13,801 bases of DNA from assembly GCA_964510375.1 (NCBI GenBank), contig CAZEBR010000037.1, positions 1 through 13,801 of the forward strand, in the 5' to 3' direction. How positions within the stretch are numbered: position 1 is the stretch's first letter; each line of letters starts with the position of its first letter. Source of the DNA: CAYLJV01 sp964510375. GTDB lineage: Archaea > Hadarchaeota > Hadarchaeia > Hadarchaeales > JAGGTB01. This document shows positions 1-7,306 of the stretch, in pieces. The notes below the pieces were generated by a model. The model was given only the letters and a program-made list of their open reading frames with translations. It searched no databases and was not told the DNA's origin. Both the position numbers and the translations under genes were made by a program.

Positions 1-1195
1 CGAGGGAGAAAGAACCATACATAAAATCCTCTATTATCTCGACAGAGACAATCTGGAATACGGAAAAATCACCCCTCTAATGAAGGACGATTCAATCGAA
101 GATATTTCCTGCGACGGTATAGATGTCCCGATTTACATATATCACCGAGATTACTACAACCTCAGAACGAACCTTAGCTTCGATAAAGACGAGATAGATA
201 CTTTCGTAACCAGGCTGGCAGAAAAATGCGGAGAACACATCTCCTACGCAAACCCGATCGTCGAATCTAGGCTTCCCGACGGATCGAGATTACAGGCCAC
301 GCTGGGAAGCGAAGTGACCACCAAGGGGAGTTCTTTCACCATAAGAAAGTTCACTGGCGGAACCTTCACGCCGGTCGACCTAATCAAATACGGAACCTTC
401 AACGCAGAGATGCTTGCCACGCTCTGGATGGCCATCGAAAGCGGAAAGAGCTTGATGGTAGTCGGAGGAACCGCCTCCGGAAAAACCTCCACTCTAAACG
501 CTCTGGGCTTCTTTATACCGCCAGACTCCAAAATAGTCTCGATAGAGGATACGAGAGAGCTCTCCCTCTATCAAGAAAACTGGCTTCCCAATCTGACCCG
601 GGAGGCGACCGGCGGCGAGAAGCTTGACATGCACGAACTCGTGAGAAAGGCCATGAGGCAAAGGCCCGAAACCATCATAGTCGGTGAGGTCCGAGGGAAA
701 GAAGCGCTGGCGATGTTCCAAGCCATATCCACAGGACACGCAGCTTTTTCTACTATGCACGCCGGGTCCATGCAGGACTGGGTAAATAGATTGGTCGGGG
801 AACCGATCAACCTACCTCGACCTATGTTGGCAGAACTCGACATAGTATGCCTTCAACTTCTCACCACGTTGGGGAGAAAAAGAGTCAGGAGGAACAAAGA
901 AATCGTGGAACTGCTGGGTCTGGAGCCGGAGTCAAAGAAGATTAGAATGGTAGAAACCTTTTCTTGGAGCCTAGGAACGGATTCGTTCGAAAAAAAGGAA
1001 GAATCACAAATCCTGAGAGAAATCAGAAACGAAAGAGGAATGAGCATAGTCGAAATGGAGAGGGAAATCGAAAATCGGAAAAAGATACTCCAGTACTTGG
1101 TCGATGAATCCATAGAATCCTACGAAGAAATAGCTTCTTACATAAGGCAATATTATTTCGAGCCCGAGAAAGTTCTAGAAAAAATATCCGACTAG
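1..1195 (+). CDS. Type IV pilus/Tad-like assembly ATPase (FlaI/TadA/GspE superfamily), 5' partial
   Basis: Cytoplasmic hexameric secretion ATPase that powers assembly of type IV-like filaments. The reading frame is open from base 2 to the stop at 1193-1195, so the gene starts before the window; the ATG at 80 is internal, because the residues before it (for example YGKITPLM) match the conserved N-terminal domain of archaeal family members. Counting from that ATG, Walker A is GGTASGKTS (129-137), the Asp box EDTRE (156-160), Walker B IIVGEVRG (199-206) and the His box STGHAAFSTMHA (217-228), so all catalytic motifs are intact. The C-terminal ~110 residues are charged and helical, as in archaeal homologues. 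Eleven bases separate it from the membrane-platform gene at 1207, indicating one operon. The family is certain; which filament it serves (adhesive pilus rather than archaellum) is inferred from the pilin genes nearby. Confidence 0.93.
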   Translation, partial: EGERTIHKILYYLDRDNLEYGKITPLMKDDSIEDISCDGIDVPIYIYHRDYYNLRTNLSFDKDEIDTFVTRLAEKCGEHISYANPIVESRLPDGSRLQATLGSEVTTKGSSFTIRKFTGGTFTPVDLIKYGTFNAEMLATLWMAIESGKSLMVVGGTASGKTSTLNALGFFIPPDSKIVSIEDTRELSLYQENWLPNLTREATGGEKLDMHELVRKAMRQRPETIIVGEVRGKEALAMFQAISTGHAAFSTMHAGSMQDWVNRLVGEPINLPRPMLAELDIVCLQLLTTLGRKRVRRNKEIVELLGLEPESKKIRMVETFSWSLGTDSFEKKEESQILREIRNERGMSIVEMEREIENRKKILQYLVDESIESYEEIASYIRQYYFEPEKVLEKISD

Positions 1196-1206
1196 GGACG
1201 GAGAAG

Positions 1207-2994
1207 ATGCCACAGCTTCAATACTTCAAGGACAGAGTGGACGAGGAAGATTATCCAAGCCTGAGGAAAAGCTTCAGAAGCGCCAGAATGGAGACGTCAG
1301 TTCAAGATTATATATCAAGCGCGATTACCGATTCGCTTCTAATCTTCATCGCCTCGTCCGTCGGCTTGTATCTCCTGTTTTTTTTGCTGATCGACTTACG
1401 GATGCTATATTCCCTCCCCCTCTCGATAGGAGCCGGAGCAGGGATAGGATTCGCATGTTATCGACTCTTTCTTTACTATCCTAAGCTCAAAGCTACAAAC
1501 AGGGAGAGCGATATCGAAGATAACCTGCACCACGCAGTCGCCTATATGCTCGCCCTCAGCAAGGGGGATTACAAACCGATCCAAATTTTCAAGCTTTTGA
1601 GCGAGGAAAAGGCCGATTACGGAGAAATCGCAAGGGAAGCTGGAGCGGTCTATAGAAACTCCAGCTACCTCGGATACAGTCCTTCCAAAGCCATCCAGAA
1701 AGTAGCAGAAACGACTCCATCCGAAAGGCTGAGGGACTTCCTAAACTCGTTCGCATCGATAGTGGAGACTGGCTCCAATATAACCGAATTCCTTTCCCGA
1801 AGATGCGATAGATACTACGAGGAAGCAGAAGAGATACAGGAGGAGGACCTAGAGAGCTTGGGAATACTCTCGGAATTTTACGTCGTCGGACTCGGTCTGG
1901 GACCACTACTAATAGTCATAATGCTGGTTCTCTTCGGCATAATGGGGACGCTATACATCAACCTCCTCTATATGCTCGTCTACATATTGATCCCGCTAGG
2001 TACTCTAGTTTTTGCCATTATCTTGGATATGCAGACGCGAGCCTCCTTAGGGGGTAGAATACCTCCATCGGAACTGAGGAAAGCCGAGGAAAACAGCGAG
2101 CAATCAGTAGGTGCTAACGAAAAGACAGGGAGCGCTGTCAAAGAAATGATGAACGGCCCATCCAAATACTTCCTAGAATCTCCTACAAGAATCCTTTACG
2201 CGAGCATTCCCATCGCAATAGCCGCGGTTCTGTCGGCCTTTTACTTCGGCTATCTCAGCCTTACCAGCACCGTTACTTTCGGCGTTCTGATCTCCCTGAC
2301 GCCGCTTTCCATTTTCTACGAGACTGAAAAGAAAAGGAGAGAAACAAAGGTAGAAGCAATGCCCAACTTTCTTTCGTCCCTGACAAGCGCATTAAAATCA
2401 GGACTGTCTCCGGCGAAGGCCATAAAATCGATTCCCTCGGAAAGACTGGGTGCCCTGTCCTCGGAAATAGAGAATGCCAAGAGAGACATGGAATGGGGAA
2501 GCTCGGTCGGCGAATCCATAGAGAGGATGATACTGAGAGTCAGAAGTAGCGTATTGAGAAGAATCATGCGCCTCGTGAGGAGGTCCAGCGAGGTAGTTTC
2601 TGACCTCACCGAAATACTCGACGTGCTGCAGAGGGACATATCGCTGGAAAAATCGATGAAGGCCGAAAGAGAGAGGACGACCTTCATCTACATGCTGATC
2701 GTCTACATAACCTTCGGGGTATTCGTCCTCACTGCATTCAGCGTGTCCAACGCCCTCGTCCCCCTGATGCCCCAAGTGCAGGGAGCGCAAGAGCTGGGTG
2801 TAGGCGGGATAGGGGTAGGTGGCATAGACACGGCAACCATAAAAACTATTTTCTTTCACGCCTCCTTGATCCAGGGTTTCTCGACGGGACTGCTGGCCGG
2901 AAAACTGAGAAGCGGGGAAATACTCTCCGGGCTCAAACATTCGATCATAATGGTTATTATCGCCTGGCTAGTATTCACCGTCCTGATAATCTAA
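1207..2994 (+). CDS. Pilus membrane platform protein with two type II secretion F (T2SF) domains (TadB/TadC, FlaJ-like)
   Basis: A 595-residue polytopic membrane protein, the inner-membrane anchor on which the assembly ATPase acts. Hydrophobic segments lie near residues 42-62, 66-91, 226-248, 250-274, 329-348, 353-370, 492-515, 545-565 and 578-595. Two cytoplasmic helical T2SF repeats lie at about 104-222 and 378-490; both contain a short run of the type SPxKAIxxxxxxxPSERL (near 158-174 and 400-413), which supports an internal duplication. The length fits archaeal FlaJ/TadC-type proteins, which fuse what bacteria encode as separate TadB and TadC. The ATG at 1207 has a purine-rich GGAG shortly upstream and follows the ATPase stop by 11 bases. 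A GVGGIGVGGI loop at 531-540 separates the last membrane segments. The family call is firm; the specific filament system is inference. Confidence 0.9.
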   Translation: MPQLQYFKDRVDEEDYPSLRKSFRSARMETSVQDYISSAITDSLLIFIASSVGLYLLFFLLIDLRMLYSLPLSIGAGAGIGFACYRLFLYYPKLKATNRESDIEDNLHHAVAYMLALSKGDYKPIQIFKLLSEEKADYGEIAREAGAVYRNSSYLGYSPSKAIQKVAETTPSERLRDFLNSFASIVETGSNITEFLSRRCDRYYEEAEEIQEEDLESLGILSEFYVVGLGLGPLLIVIMLVLFGIMGTLYINLLYMLVYILIPLGTLVFAIILDMQTRASLGGRIPPSELRKAEENSEQSVGANEKTGSAVKEMMNGPSKYFLESPTRILYASIPIAIAAVLSAFYFGYLSLTSTVTFGVLISLTPLSIFYETEKKRRETKVEAMPNFLSSLTSALKSGLSPAKAIKSIPSERLGALSSEIENAKRDMEWGSSVGESIERMILRVRSSVLRRIMRLVRRSSEVVSDLTEILDVLQRDISLEKSMKAERERTTFIYMLIVYITFGVFVLTAFSVSNALVPLMPQVQGAQELGVGGIGVGGIDTATIKTIFFHASLIQGFSTGLLAGKLRSGEILSGLKHSIIMVIIAWLVFTVLII

Positions 2995-3072
2995 GGAGCC
3001 GGCGAATCGAACGAATCATGGCACAAGGATTCCGAACTCTGACGTTTTTCTTGTGGGGAAGAAGTAAAAACG

Positions 3073-3082
3073 CTTATAAGCA
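3073..3082 (+). promoter_or_regulatory. Putative TATA box for the MinD-like gene
   Basis: The box CTTATAAG is preceded by an A-rich stretch that could act as a BRE. Its centre lies about 26 bases before position 3103, where homology says the protein begins. That spacing suggests a leaderless transcript. A second AT-rich run, ATTTAAAAT (3096-3104), sits right at the predicted start and is too close to be the promoter of this gene. Confidence 0.45.
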
Positions 3083-3102
3083 AACTGAATTGGGGATTTA
3101 AA

Positions 3103-3854
3103 ATAACCATAGTAATATCCGTAGCTTCCGGAAAGGGTGGAGTAGGAAAAACTACCATAACAGCAAACTTAGGCTTGGCTCTCGCCAAAGAAGATCTGAG
3201 CGTTCTCCTAGTGGACGCAGATCTGGCTTCCGGAAACCTAGCCCATTATCTTGGAGTCGAAAGCCCAAATCCCACCCTACATGACGTGCTTTCCAAGGAC
3301 GACGGGAAACCCATCCGGGACGCCGTCTTTAAGATGAATAATAATCTGGACCTGCTCCCGGCCGGATCCTCACTGGGCGGATTTCTGAATTCCGATCTGA
3401 ACAGGCTAAAGAAATCCCTTCCGGATCTAGCGGAAAAATACGATATGGTCTTCCTCGATCTCCCACCAGGAATTAGTAAAAACTCTATAGGTCCCCTACG
3501 AATTTCCGACCAAATTATGCTCATCGTGACTCCCGACAAGGCCTCGGTCTCGTCCGGCGAAAACATAGTTCGGATGGGACGGATGCTCGAGCTGAATGTG
3601 AGGGGCTTCGTGGTGAATAGGTGGAGAAAGTTATCCTTCTTCGGGAGGCTATTCGGAGAGGACACACAGATGAGTATAGACCAAATCAGAAACGACTTGG
3701 GAGTAAAGCATCTGGGAACCATACCCGAAGACGATGACCTGCGGAAGTCTANNNNNNNNNNGAAACGGGCAAGCCGATTATATCTCACGACGAAAGTGGA
3801 GAGGCCTCCGAAGCATTCAACGAGCTTTCGGCGAGTTTTCTCGGGAAGAAATAA
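3103..3854 (+). CDS. MinD/ParA-family ATPase, possibly a TadZ-like pilus positioning protein; interrupted by assembly gap
   Basis: A deviant Walker-type P-loop ATPase of about 250 residues. The N-terminus reads ITIVISVASGKGGVGKTT, with the signature Lys of the deviant Walker A (KGGVGKT); the switch I region is VDADLASGN and switch II is FLDLPPG. No ATG, GTG or TTG exists in frame between the upstream stop (3040-3042) and the P-loop. The family's initiator Met aligns with an ATA at 3103, which I take as the probable start; the TTG at 3175 would delete the P-loop. The N run breaks the frame: after it, the frame starting at 3762 reads ETGKPIISHDESGEASEAF and on to LGKK, a typical MinD C-terminus, ending with TAA at 3852-3854. 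Reading the placeholder as exactly 10 bases gives a false extension to 3891. The true gap should be 2 modulo 3 bases, probably 8 or 11. Its place beside the pilus ATPase and platform suggests a TadZ/FlhG-like role; a cell-division MinD role is possible. Confidence 0.85.
3752..3761. other. Assembly gap (10 N) inside the MinD-like gene
   Basis: Ten consecutive N, most likely a placeholder and not a measured length. The protein frame before it and the family-like C-terminal frame after it agree only if the real length is 2 modulo 3. Confidence 0.97.
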
Positions 3855-3910
3855 TGATTGCCACAACACTTCAAATAGCTCCAAACGCTAATCCAAATAA
3901 AAGAGAGCCT

Positions 3911-3930
3911 TGATAGTGATCATGGTATCA
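3911..3930. terminator. Weak dyad in the convergent spacer, possible terminator
   Basis: The 101-base spacer between the convergent MinD-like gene and the large pilin-like gene contains arms TGATA and TATCA around a 10-base centre. Read on the minus strand it is followed by a pyrimidine-rich stretch ending CTCTTTTATTT, so it could end the minus-strand transcript. The stem is only 5 bp. Confidence 0.3.
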
Positions 3931-3955
3931 GATTTATCCACAACAGAAACCGGCA

Positions 3956-6265
3956 CTATTCTACCGTTATCTGCTTCGTTTCCGTATCCGTCGCTCCATC
4001 ATCATCGGTTACGGTAAGAGTAACAGTATAGGTGTCTGAAGTATCATAGACATGAGAAACTGTTTCACCAGTTCCGGTCTCCCCATCCCCAAAGTCCCAC
4101 TCGTAACTTTCGATAGATCCATCCAAATCGCTGGAGCCACTCGCATCAAATTCTACCCAATACCAAGGGCCAATGCTGGAAATATCGTAAGTGAAGTCCG
4201 CAGTGGGGGGTGCGTTCGCAGGAGTTGCGGGATCGATTCTGAGGGTTTTACTTTCTTGAACTCCTCCAACAGTATAATTAAATGTGATATCCACTTTCTC
4301 TCCACCCATGTCGATATTCTGGTTGGTTTCATAATCTGTCGGAGCTCCCGGAGAGGTATAGAACTCGTAAAGGTACCAAGTGAGGTCGTTTCCGCTATCG
4401 ACTCTCGGGAGATTACCACTGTTCAAGTTGGTGCCATCCTCACCAACCACAACCTCAACTCCATCGTTATCGACAGCTAACGCTTCAGGTCCCTCTCCAC
4501 CTCCAGTTGCCCAGTCTGAATAGCTATCATCGTTGTTAGGAGCCTCAGCGTAAATCTCGACTTCTCCCGGGTCATCATTACCTCCCCCGACCTGATCGTC
4601 CAGCTCGTTGATATTGTCGTTGAGGGGGTTTATTCTGATATTGTCTATGGTGACTGAATCGGAGTACAAATTCTTTACAGAGAAAACCACGCCTCCGGCA
4701 TTTTCGGAATCATCTTCGCCATCGACCGCTATAGCGTCGTTGTTGTAAATCAAGGTTTCCTCATAAGTAGTGTTCTCCGCCATATTGGAAGGCCGAGACT
4801 CGTTACCATCGCTGTCGACGGCGGTGACCTTGTAGTAATAGGTAGTGTTAGGAGTAAGGTTAGAATCCGTGTAATTCTTCTCAGGGTGTTGGCCTATCCA
4901 TTCGGCGCCGGTGAAATCGGATGACGTGCTACGATAGATATTGTAATAGTTAAAGTCTCTCGTATTATCATGGTCCCAATCCAATTCAATCTCCAAACTA
5001 CTAGTAGCAGTGGCGACCAAATTCTCAGGAGCTCTAGGAGCGTAAGGGGGTTGCATCCAGCCGCCATCGCCCGGAATTCCACCTTCCGTGGTGAAATTCT
5101 CTTTGTCTCCGACTTTATCCCTACCATCGAACCTGATATGACCCCTGTAAAGGTAATCAGTGGACGGAGAGAGTCCAGTGGCTTTAAAAGAGTAATTTTC
5201 GCTACCGTACGCAGTTTCCCATCCGGTGGCGCTCCAAGCTTCGGAGTCGACGCTCTTCCACTCAAACCTCACCTCGCCGTAAGCGTAATCTTCAAAATCG
5301 TGGCGCATTATCAGCACGGCAGTATCATTGGTAACTTCACCGGTCTCTAGAGTTTCGACCGTCGGCTCGACGATATCCCCACCAATTTCCGTCGCGGATA
5401 TGAAGTATTTGATATTCCTATCATTCTCTATCCTGAGATAGGCTCCGTTTTCATAAACCCCAGCATCCACATTCTCCACGTACTCGCCGATTTTTTCGGC
5501 CTTTTGTCCAAGATAATTTTTCCAAACGTTCTCGTATTGGGTTTCAAAGTTTATTCTGAAACTGTTTGAGTTTTCCCACTTCTTATCTCTCGGGAAACGG
5601 TCTCTCCCGCCCCAGGCGAGGGTAACCGTCTCCGCTCCGGTGGAAGAAATAGAAGATTCATCCTTTCCCACCCTGAGGGTATCCACTTCGAGCTTATCTG
5701 CCCAAGAGATCAAGTCCTCGCTCGACGAAATCATGATCTCCGTCCCGTCCTGTACGAGAAACACGTGCCCCCCCTCGAAGACATAGGTCTGATCGGGATA
5801 GTACAGGTTCTGCCCGTGGAACTCTATCGACCCCGGATCGATCGTGATATTTTCACTTGCGTTTTCTATCTCGCTTCCAGGATTCGTGGTCAACGTTCCT
5901 GCGGGGCTCTCACTCGGAAAGAGAAAAACCGATCCGGCGCTCATAGGTATCTCTACGCTCCCCCCTTCCCCTCTCCCGTCCATCCAGCTCACTCTCGACT
6001 GGAGTTCAAGTAACTTCGACCTGACTTGACGGGTGTGGTTCACCTCCTTTTCCTTCAGGGAGCTTTGCACGTAGGAGGGATAGAAGATAGCCCACGCGGT
6101 TACCGCGATAGCTATCACCAGAGTCGCTCCCAGTACCACGGAGACTCCCCTTTCATCGGCGCGAATCTTCTTCGATTCCGGATATTCCAACTTATCGACC
6201 TTTTTATACCATTTTATGAAATTGAGACGAACTTTATAATCCCATAGAAAATTTGTTTTTATCAT
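3956..6265 (-). CDS. Large prepilin-like surface protein with two fibronectin III domains and a C-terminal PKD domain
   Basis: A 769-residue exported protein (numbering from the ATG at 6265). A class III prepilin signal lies at 33-62: KKIRADERG, predicted prepilin-peptidase cut after G40, then VSVVLGATLVIAIAVTAWAIF as the hydrophobic stem. Next comes a pilin-like beta-rich region (about 70-295), FN3-like domain 1 (about 301-394, with GLSPSTDYLY), FN3-like domain 2 (about 411-503, with LTPNTTYYYKVTAVD), an Asp/Asn/Gly-rich beta region (505-680) and a PKD domain (about 685-768, core YEWDFGDG, ending TVTLTVTDDDGATDT). Many N-x-S/T sequons occur. The 40-residue leader is long; an in-frame TTG at 6190, preceded by AAGGTCGAT and lying about 20 bases after the start site implied by the ATTATAAAG box at 6232-6240, would give a normal 15-residue leader. 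It may be an adhesive tip or minor pilin. The domain order is visible; the role is inference. Confidence 0.85.
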   Translation of the reverse strand: MIKTNFLWDYKVRLNFIKWYKKVDKLEYPESKKIRADERGVSVVLGATLVIAIAVTAWAIFYPSYVQSSLKEKEVNHTRQVRSKLLELQSRVSWMDGRGEGGSVEIPMSAGSVFLFPSESPAGTLTTNPGSEIENASENITIDPGSIEFHGQNLYYPDQTYVFEGGHVFLVQDGTEIMISSSEDLISWADKLEVDTLRVGKDESSISSTGAETVTLAWGGRDRFPRDKKWENSNSFRINFETQYENVWKNYLGQKAEKIGEYVENVDAGVYENGAYLRIENDRNIKYFISATEIGGDIVEPTVETLETGEVTNDTAVLIMRHDFEDYAYGEVRFEWKSVDSEAWSATGWETAYGSENYSFKATGLSPSTDYLYRGHIRFDGRDKVGDKENFTTEGGIPGDGGWMQPPYAPRAPENLVATATSSLEIELDWDHDNTRDFNYYNIYRSTSSDFTGAEWIGQHPEKNYTDSNLTPNTTYYYKVTAVDSDGNESRPSNMAENTTYEETLIYNNDAIAVDGEDDSENAGGVVFSVKNLYSDSVTIDNIRINPLNDNINELDDQVGGGNDDPGEVEIYAEAPNNDDSYSDWATGGGEGPEALAVDNDGVEVVVGEDGTNLNSGNLPRVDSGNDLTWYLYEFYTSPGAPTDYETNQNIDMGGEKVDITFNYTVGGVQESKTLRIDPATPANAPPTADFTYDISSIGPWYWVEFDASGSSDLDGSIESYEWDFGDGETGTGETVSHVYDTSDTYTVTLTVTDDDGATDTETKQITVE
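6231..6240 (-). promoter_or_regulatory. Possible TATA box inside the long 5' end of the large pilin-like gene
   Basis: On the minus strand this reads ATTATAAAGT. Transcription would begin near 6211, downstream of the ATG at 6265, which would make TTG 6190 the working start. A further AT-rich box near 6291-6301 could instead drive a leaderless mRNA from ATG 6265. Confidence 0.3.
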
Positions 6266-6356
6266 TAATTTAACGCATGGAGAAAAAACTTCGATATTTT
6301 TGTAAAAAAGATGATACTAACAGTTAATAAGACTACTCTAGTCAGCTAATCTTTTG

Positions 6357-6375
6357 GGTCTTATCTTTCAAGACC
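6357..6375. repeat. Short inverted repeat GGTCTT-N7-AAGACC
   Basis: A 6-bp perfect stem with a 7-base loop in the spacer between the two minus-strand pilin genes. On the minus strand it is not followed directly by a T run, though TTTTTT lies about 45 bases further at 6305-6310. It may be an mRNA structure or a protein site; function unknown. Confidence 0.4.
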
Positions 6376-6392
6376 TAATACTCTTCTAAGAA

Positions 6393-6423
6393 ACTTGTAA
6401 CTAACGACACGATTTCTACAAGT
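6393..6423. repeat. Inverted repeat ACTTGTA-N17-TACAAGT
   Basis: Seven-base perfect arms separated by 17 bases, also in the spacer between the two pilin genes. The spacing of arm centres (24 bases) would suit a dimeric DNA-binding protein or a long-loop RNA hairpin. No function can be assigned. Confidence 0.35.
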
Positions 6424-6436
6424 AAGAAATAGAAAT

Positions 6437-6489
6437 AAAAAGTGGTGGATCGTCGTTCGAGACAGTTACTGCTCAAACCTTTGTCCACC
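6437..6489 (-). terminator. Structured 3' element and probable terminator of the small pilin gene
   Basis: Read on the minus strand, beginning 8 bases after the pilin stop codon, GGTGGA (6489-6484) pairs with TCCACC (6449-6444). Inside this lies a second small hairpin GAGCAGTAACTGTCTC (6474-6459). The outer stem is followed by ACTTTTTATTTC, a U-run typical of archaeal termination sites. Confidence 0.5.
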
Positions 6490-6497
6490 TCATTACG

Positions 6498-6950
6498 CTA
6501 TTCGACAGTTGTAGACGCTAGAATAGTCCCGGTAGGTTCGTAAACTACCCTAATGGTATTGTCCTCTTTCAGTGGATCAATACTACTTCCAGATAAGTTA
6601 ATCTCTATCACCTCACCAGCTTCGAAGTCTGAATTTCCATTTCCTACGTCACCTTCAATATTCTCTCCTGATACGCTGGAACCATCCACGGTCACCTTCA
6701 AATCAACGAAATTATCATTTCCATTAACTTCAAACGCATCTGTGATTGTATCTCCTCCATCGTGAGCTATTTCAAAACTGCTTTCATTATCTCTCACCCC
6801 GTCGAAAGACAGGTTAGCTGAAGGAGCTGCTTCCGTATCGCCCGATAGCCCGTAAACGAATGCCGCAATCGAACCGGCAATGATCACTGTCACAGCCACG
6901 AGCAGTATAGTTCCAACAACTGGCGAAATACCTTTCTCATCGAAATTCAT
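6498..6950 (-). CDS. Archaeal type IV pilin (class III prepilin)
   Basis: A 150-residue precursor beginning MNFDEKG, predicted to be cut by the archaeal prepilin peptidase after G7, leaving ISPVVGTILLVAVTVIIAG and then SIAAFVYGL as the N-terminal hydrophobic stem that packs in the filament core. The remaining ~115 residues are a beta-rich, acidic, Ser/Asn/Gly-rich head with several N-x-S/T sequons (NESS, NLSF, NLSG) and no Cys. This matches the archaeal pilin N-terminal family. I chose the ATG at 6950 because GGAGGTG (6965-6959) sits 8 bases before it and the TATA box at about 6995-7006 predicts a start site near 6975; an in-frame GTG at 6986 would add 12 residues. The pilus ATPase and platform genes nearby are the likely export machinery. 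It is probably the major subunit, judged by its strong expression signals. Confidence 0.88.
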   Translation of the reverse strand: MNFDEKGISPVVGTILLVAVTVIIAGSIAAFVYGLSGDTEAAPSANLSFDGVRDNESSFEIAHDGGDTITDAFEVNGNDNFVDLKVTVDGSSVSGENIEGDVGNGNSDFEAGEVIEINLSGSSIDPLKEDNTIRVVYEPTGTILASTTVE

Positions 6951-6958
6951 AACATTTT

Positions 6959-6965
6959 CACCTCC
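6959..6965 (-). promoter_or_regulatory. Shine-Dalgarno site of the pilin gene (GGAGGTG)
   Basis: A full-length GGAGGTG, 8 bases before ATG 6950. A second identical GGAGGTG lies 25 bases upstream at 6990-6984, overlapping the alternative GTG 6986 and a few bases before GTG 6980; both GTGs are in frame with the pilin. Confidence 0.7.
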
Positions 6966-6994
6966 ATTTGGGTTCTTCACCCACACCTCCTCGA

Positions 6995-7006
6995 CTATTT
7001 AAATTC
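6995..7006 (-). promoter_or_regulatory. TATA box of the pilin gene
   Basis: Minus strand GAATTTAAATAG, an archaeal TATA-like element. A start site about 25 bases downstream falls near 6975, between the two Shine-Dalgarno sites, giving a leader of about 25 bases before ATG 6950. Confidence 0.55.
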
Positions 7007-7030
7007 TCGTTAATTCTTTTTCACAATAAA

Positions 7031-7040
7031 CTATTTAAAA
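7031..7040 (-). promoter_or_regulatory. Second, upstream TATA-like box for the pilin gene
   Basis: Minus strand TTTTAAATAG, sharing TTTAAATAG with the proximal box 36 bases downstream. Its predicted start near 7010 would put the distal GGAGGTG in the transcript. Confidence 0.4.
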
Positions 7041-7293
7041 CAATGGGATTTGTCTCTCTATTTTAACGGTATTTGAGAAATCAATTCTTAAAAGAAGAGC
7101 TCTACGCTAACGAAAATAATATACTTATCGAATTTATTCCTTATTTTCCGCCTCTTTTCTTTTTTGTGTCTGAGATAGATAAATTCAAGTACTTTTTCCT
7201 TTTTCCCCATAGAAGTAAGGACTCAACAGTCCAGAGCCCACATGGCCATTTTCATACACAAATCGACCCACCTATGAAATCGTTTAACTGCCC

Positions 7294-7306
7294 GTGAAAA
7301 TTTCAC
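7294..7306. repeat. Palindrome GTGAAA-A-TTTCAC
   Basis: Six-base perfect arms around one base, in the intergenic region 212 bases upstream of the chemoreceptor start. It is compact enough to be a dimeric regulator site, but could be chance. Confidence 0.35.

Noticed and set aside
2398..2940. 180-codon minus-strand frame opposite the platform protein
   Set aside because: Antisense shadow of a well-supported membrane protein; product has no domain.
3018..3101. 27-codon ATG frame just before the MinD-like gene
   Set aside because: Too short, no ribosome site, and out of frame with MinD; kept only as a possible sign of a frameshift.
3175..3891. MinD frame starting at TTG 3175 and running to 3891
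   Set aside because: It drops the P-loop and reads through the N gap in a frame whose tail (after 3762) has no similarity to the family; the frame ending at 3854 gives a proper MinD C-terminus.
1..6950. Archaellum (archaeal flagellum) locus
   Set aside because: The two prepilins have pilin-type N-termini (GISPVVG, GVSVVLG), not the archaellin pattern, and no arlCDEFGH accessory genes are present.
7073..7297. 74-codon frame from TTG in the divergent intergenic region
   Set aside because: No Shine-Dalgarno, odd composition, no family match that I can recognise; more likely chance in AT-rich DNA.
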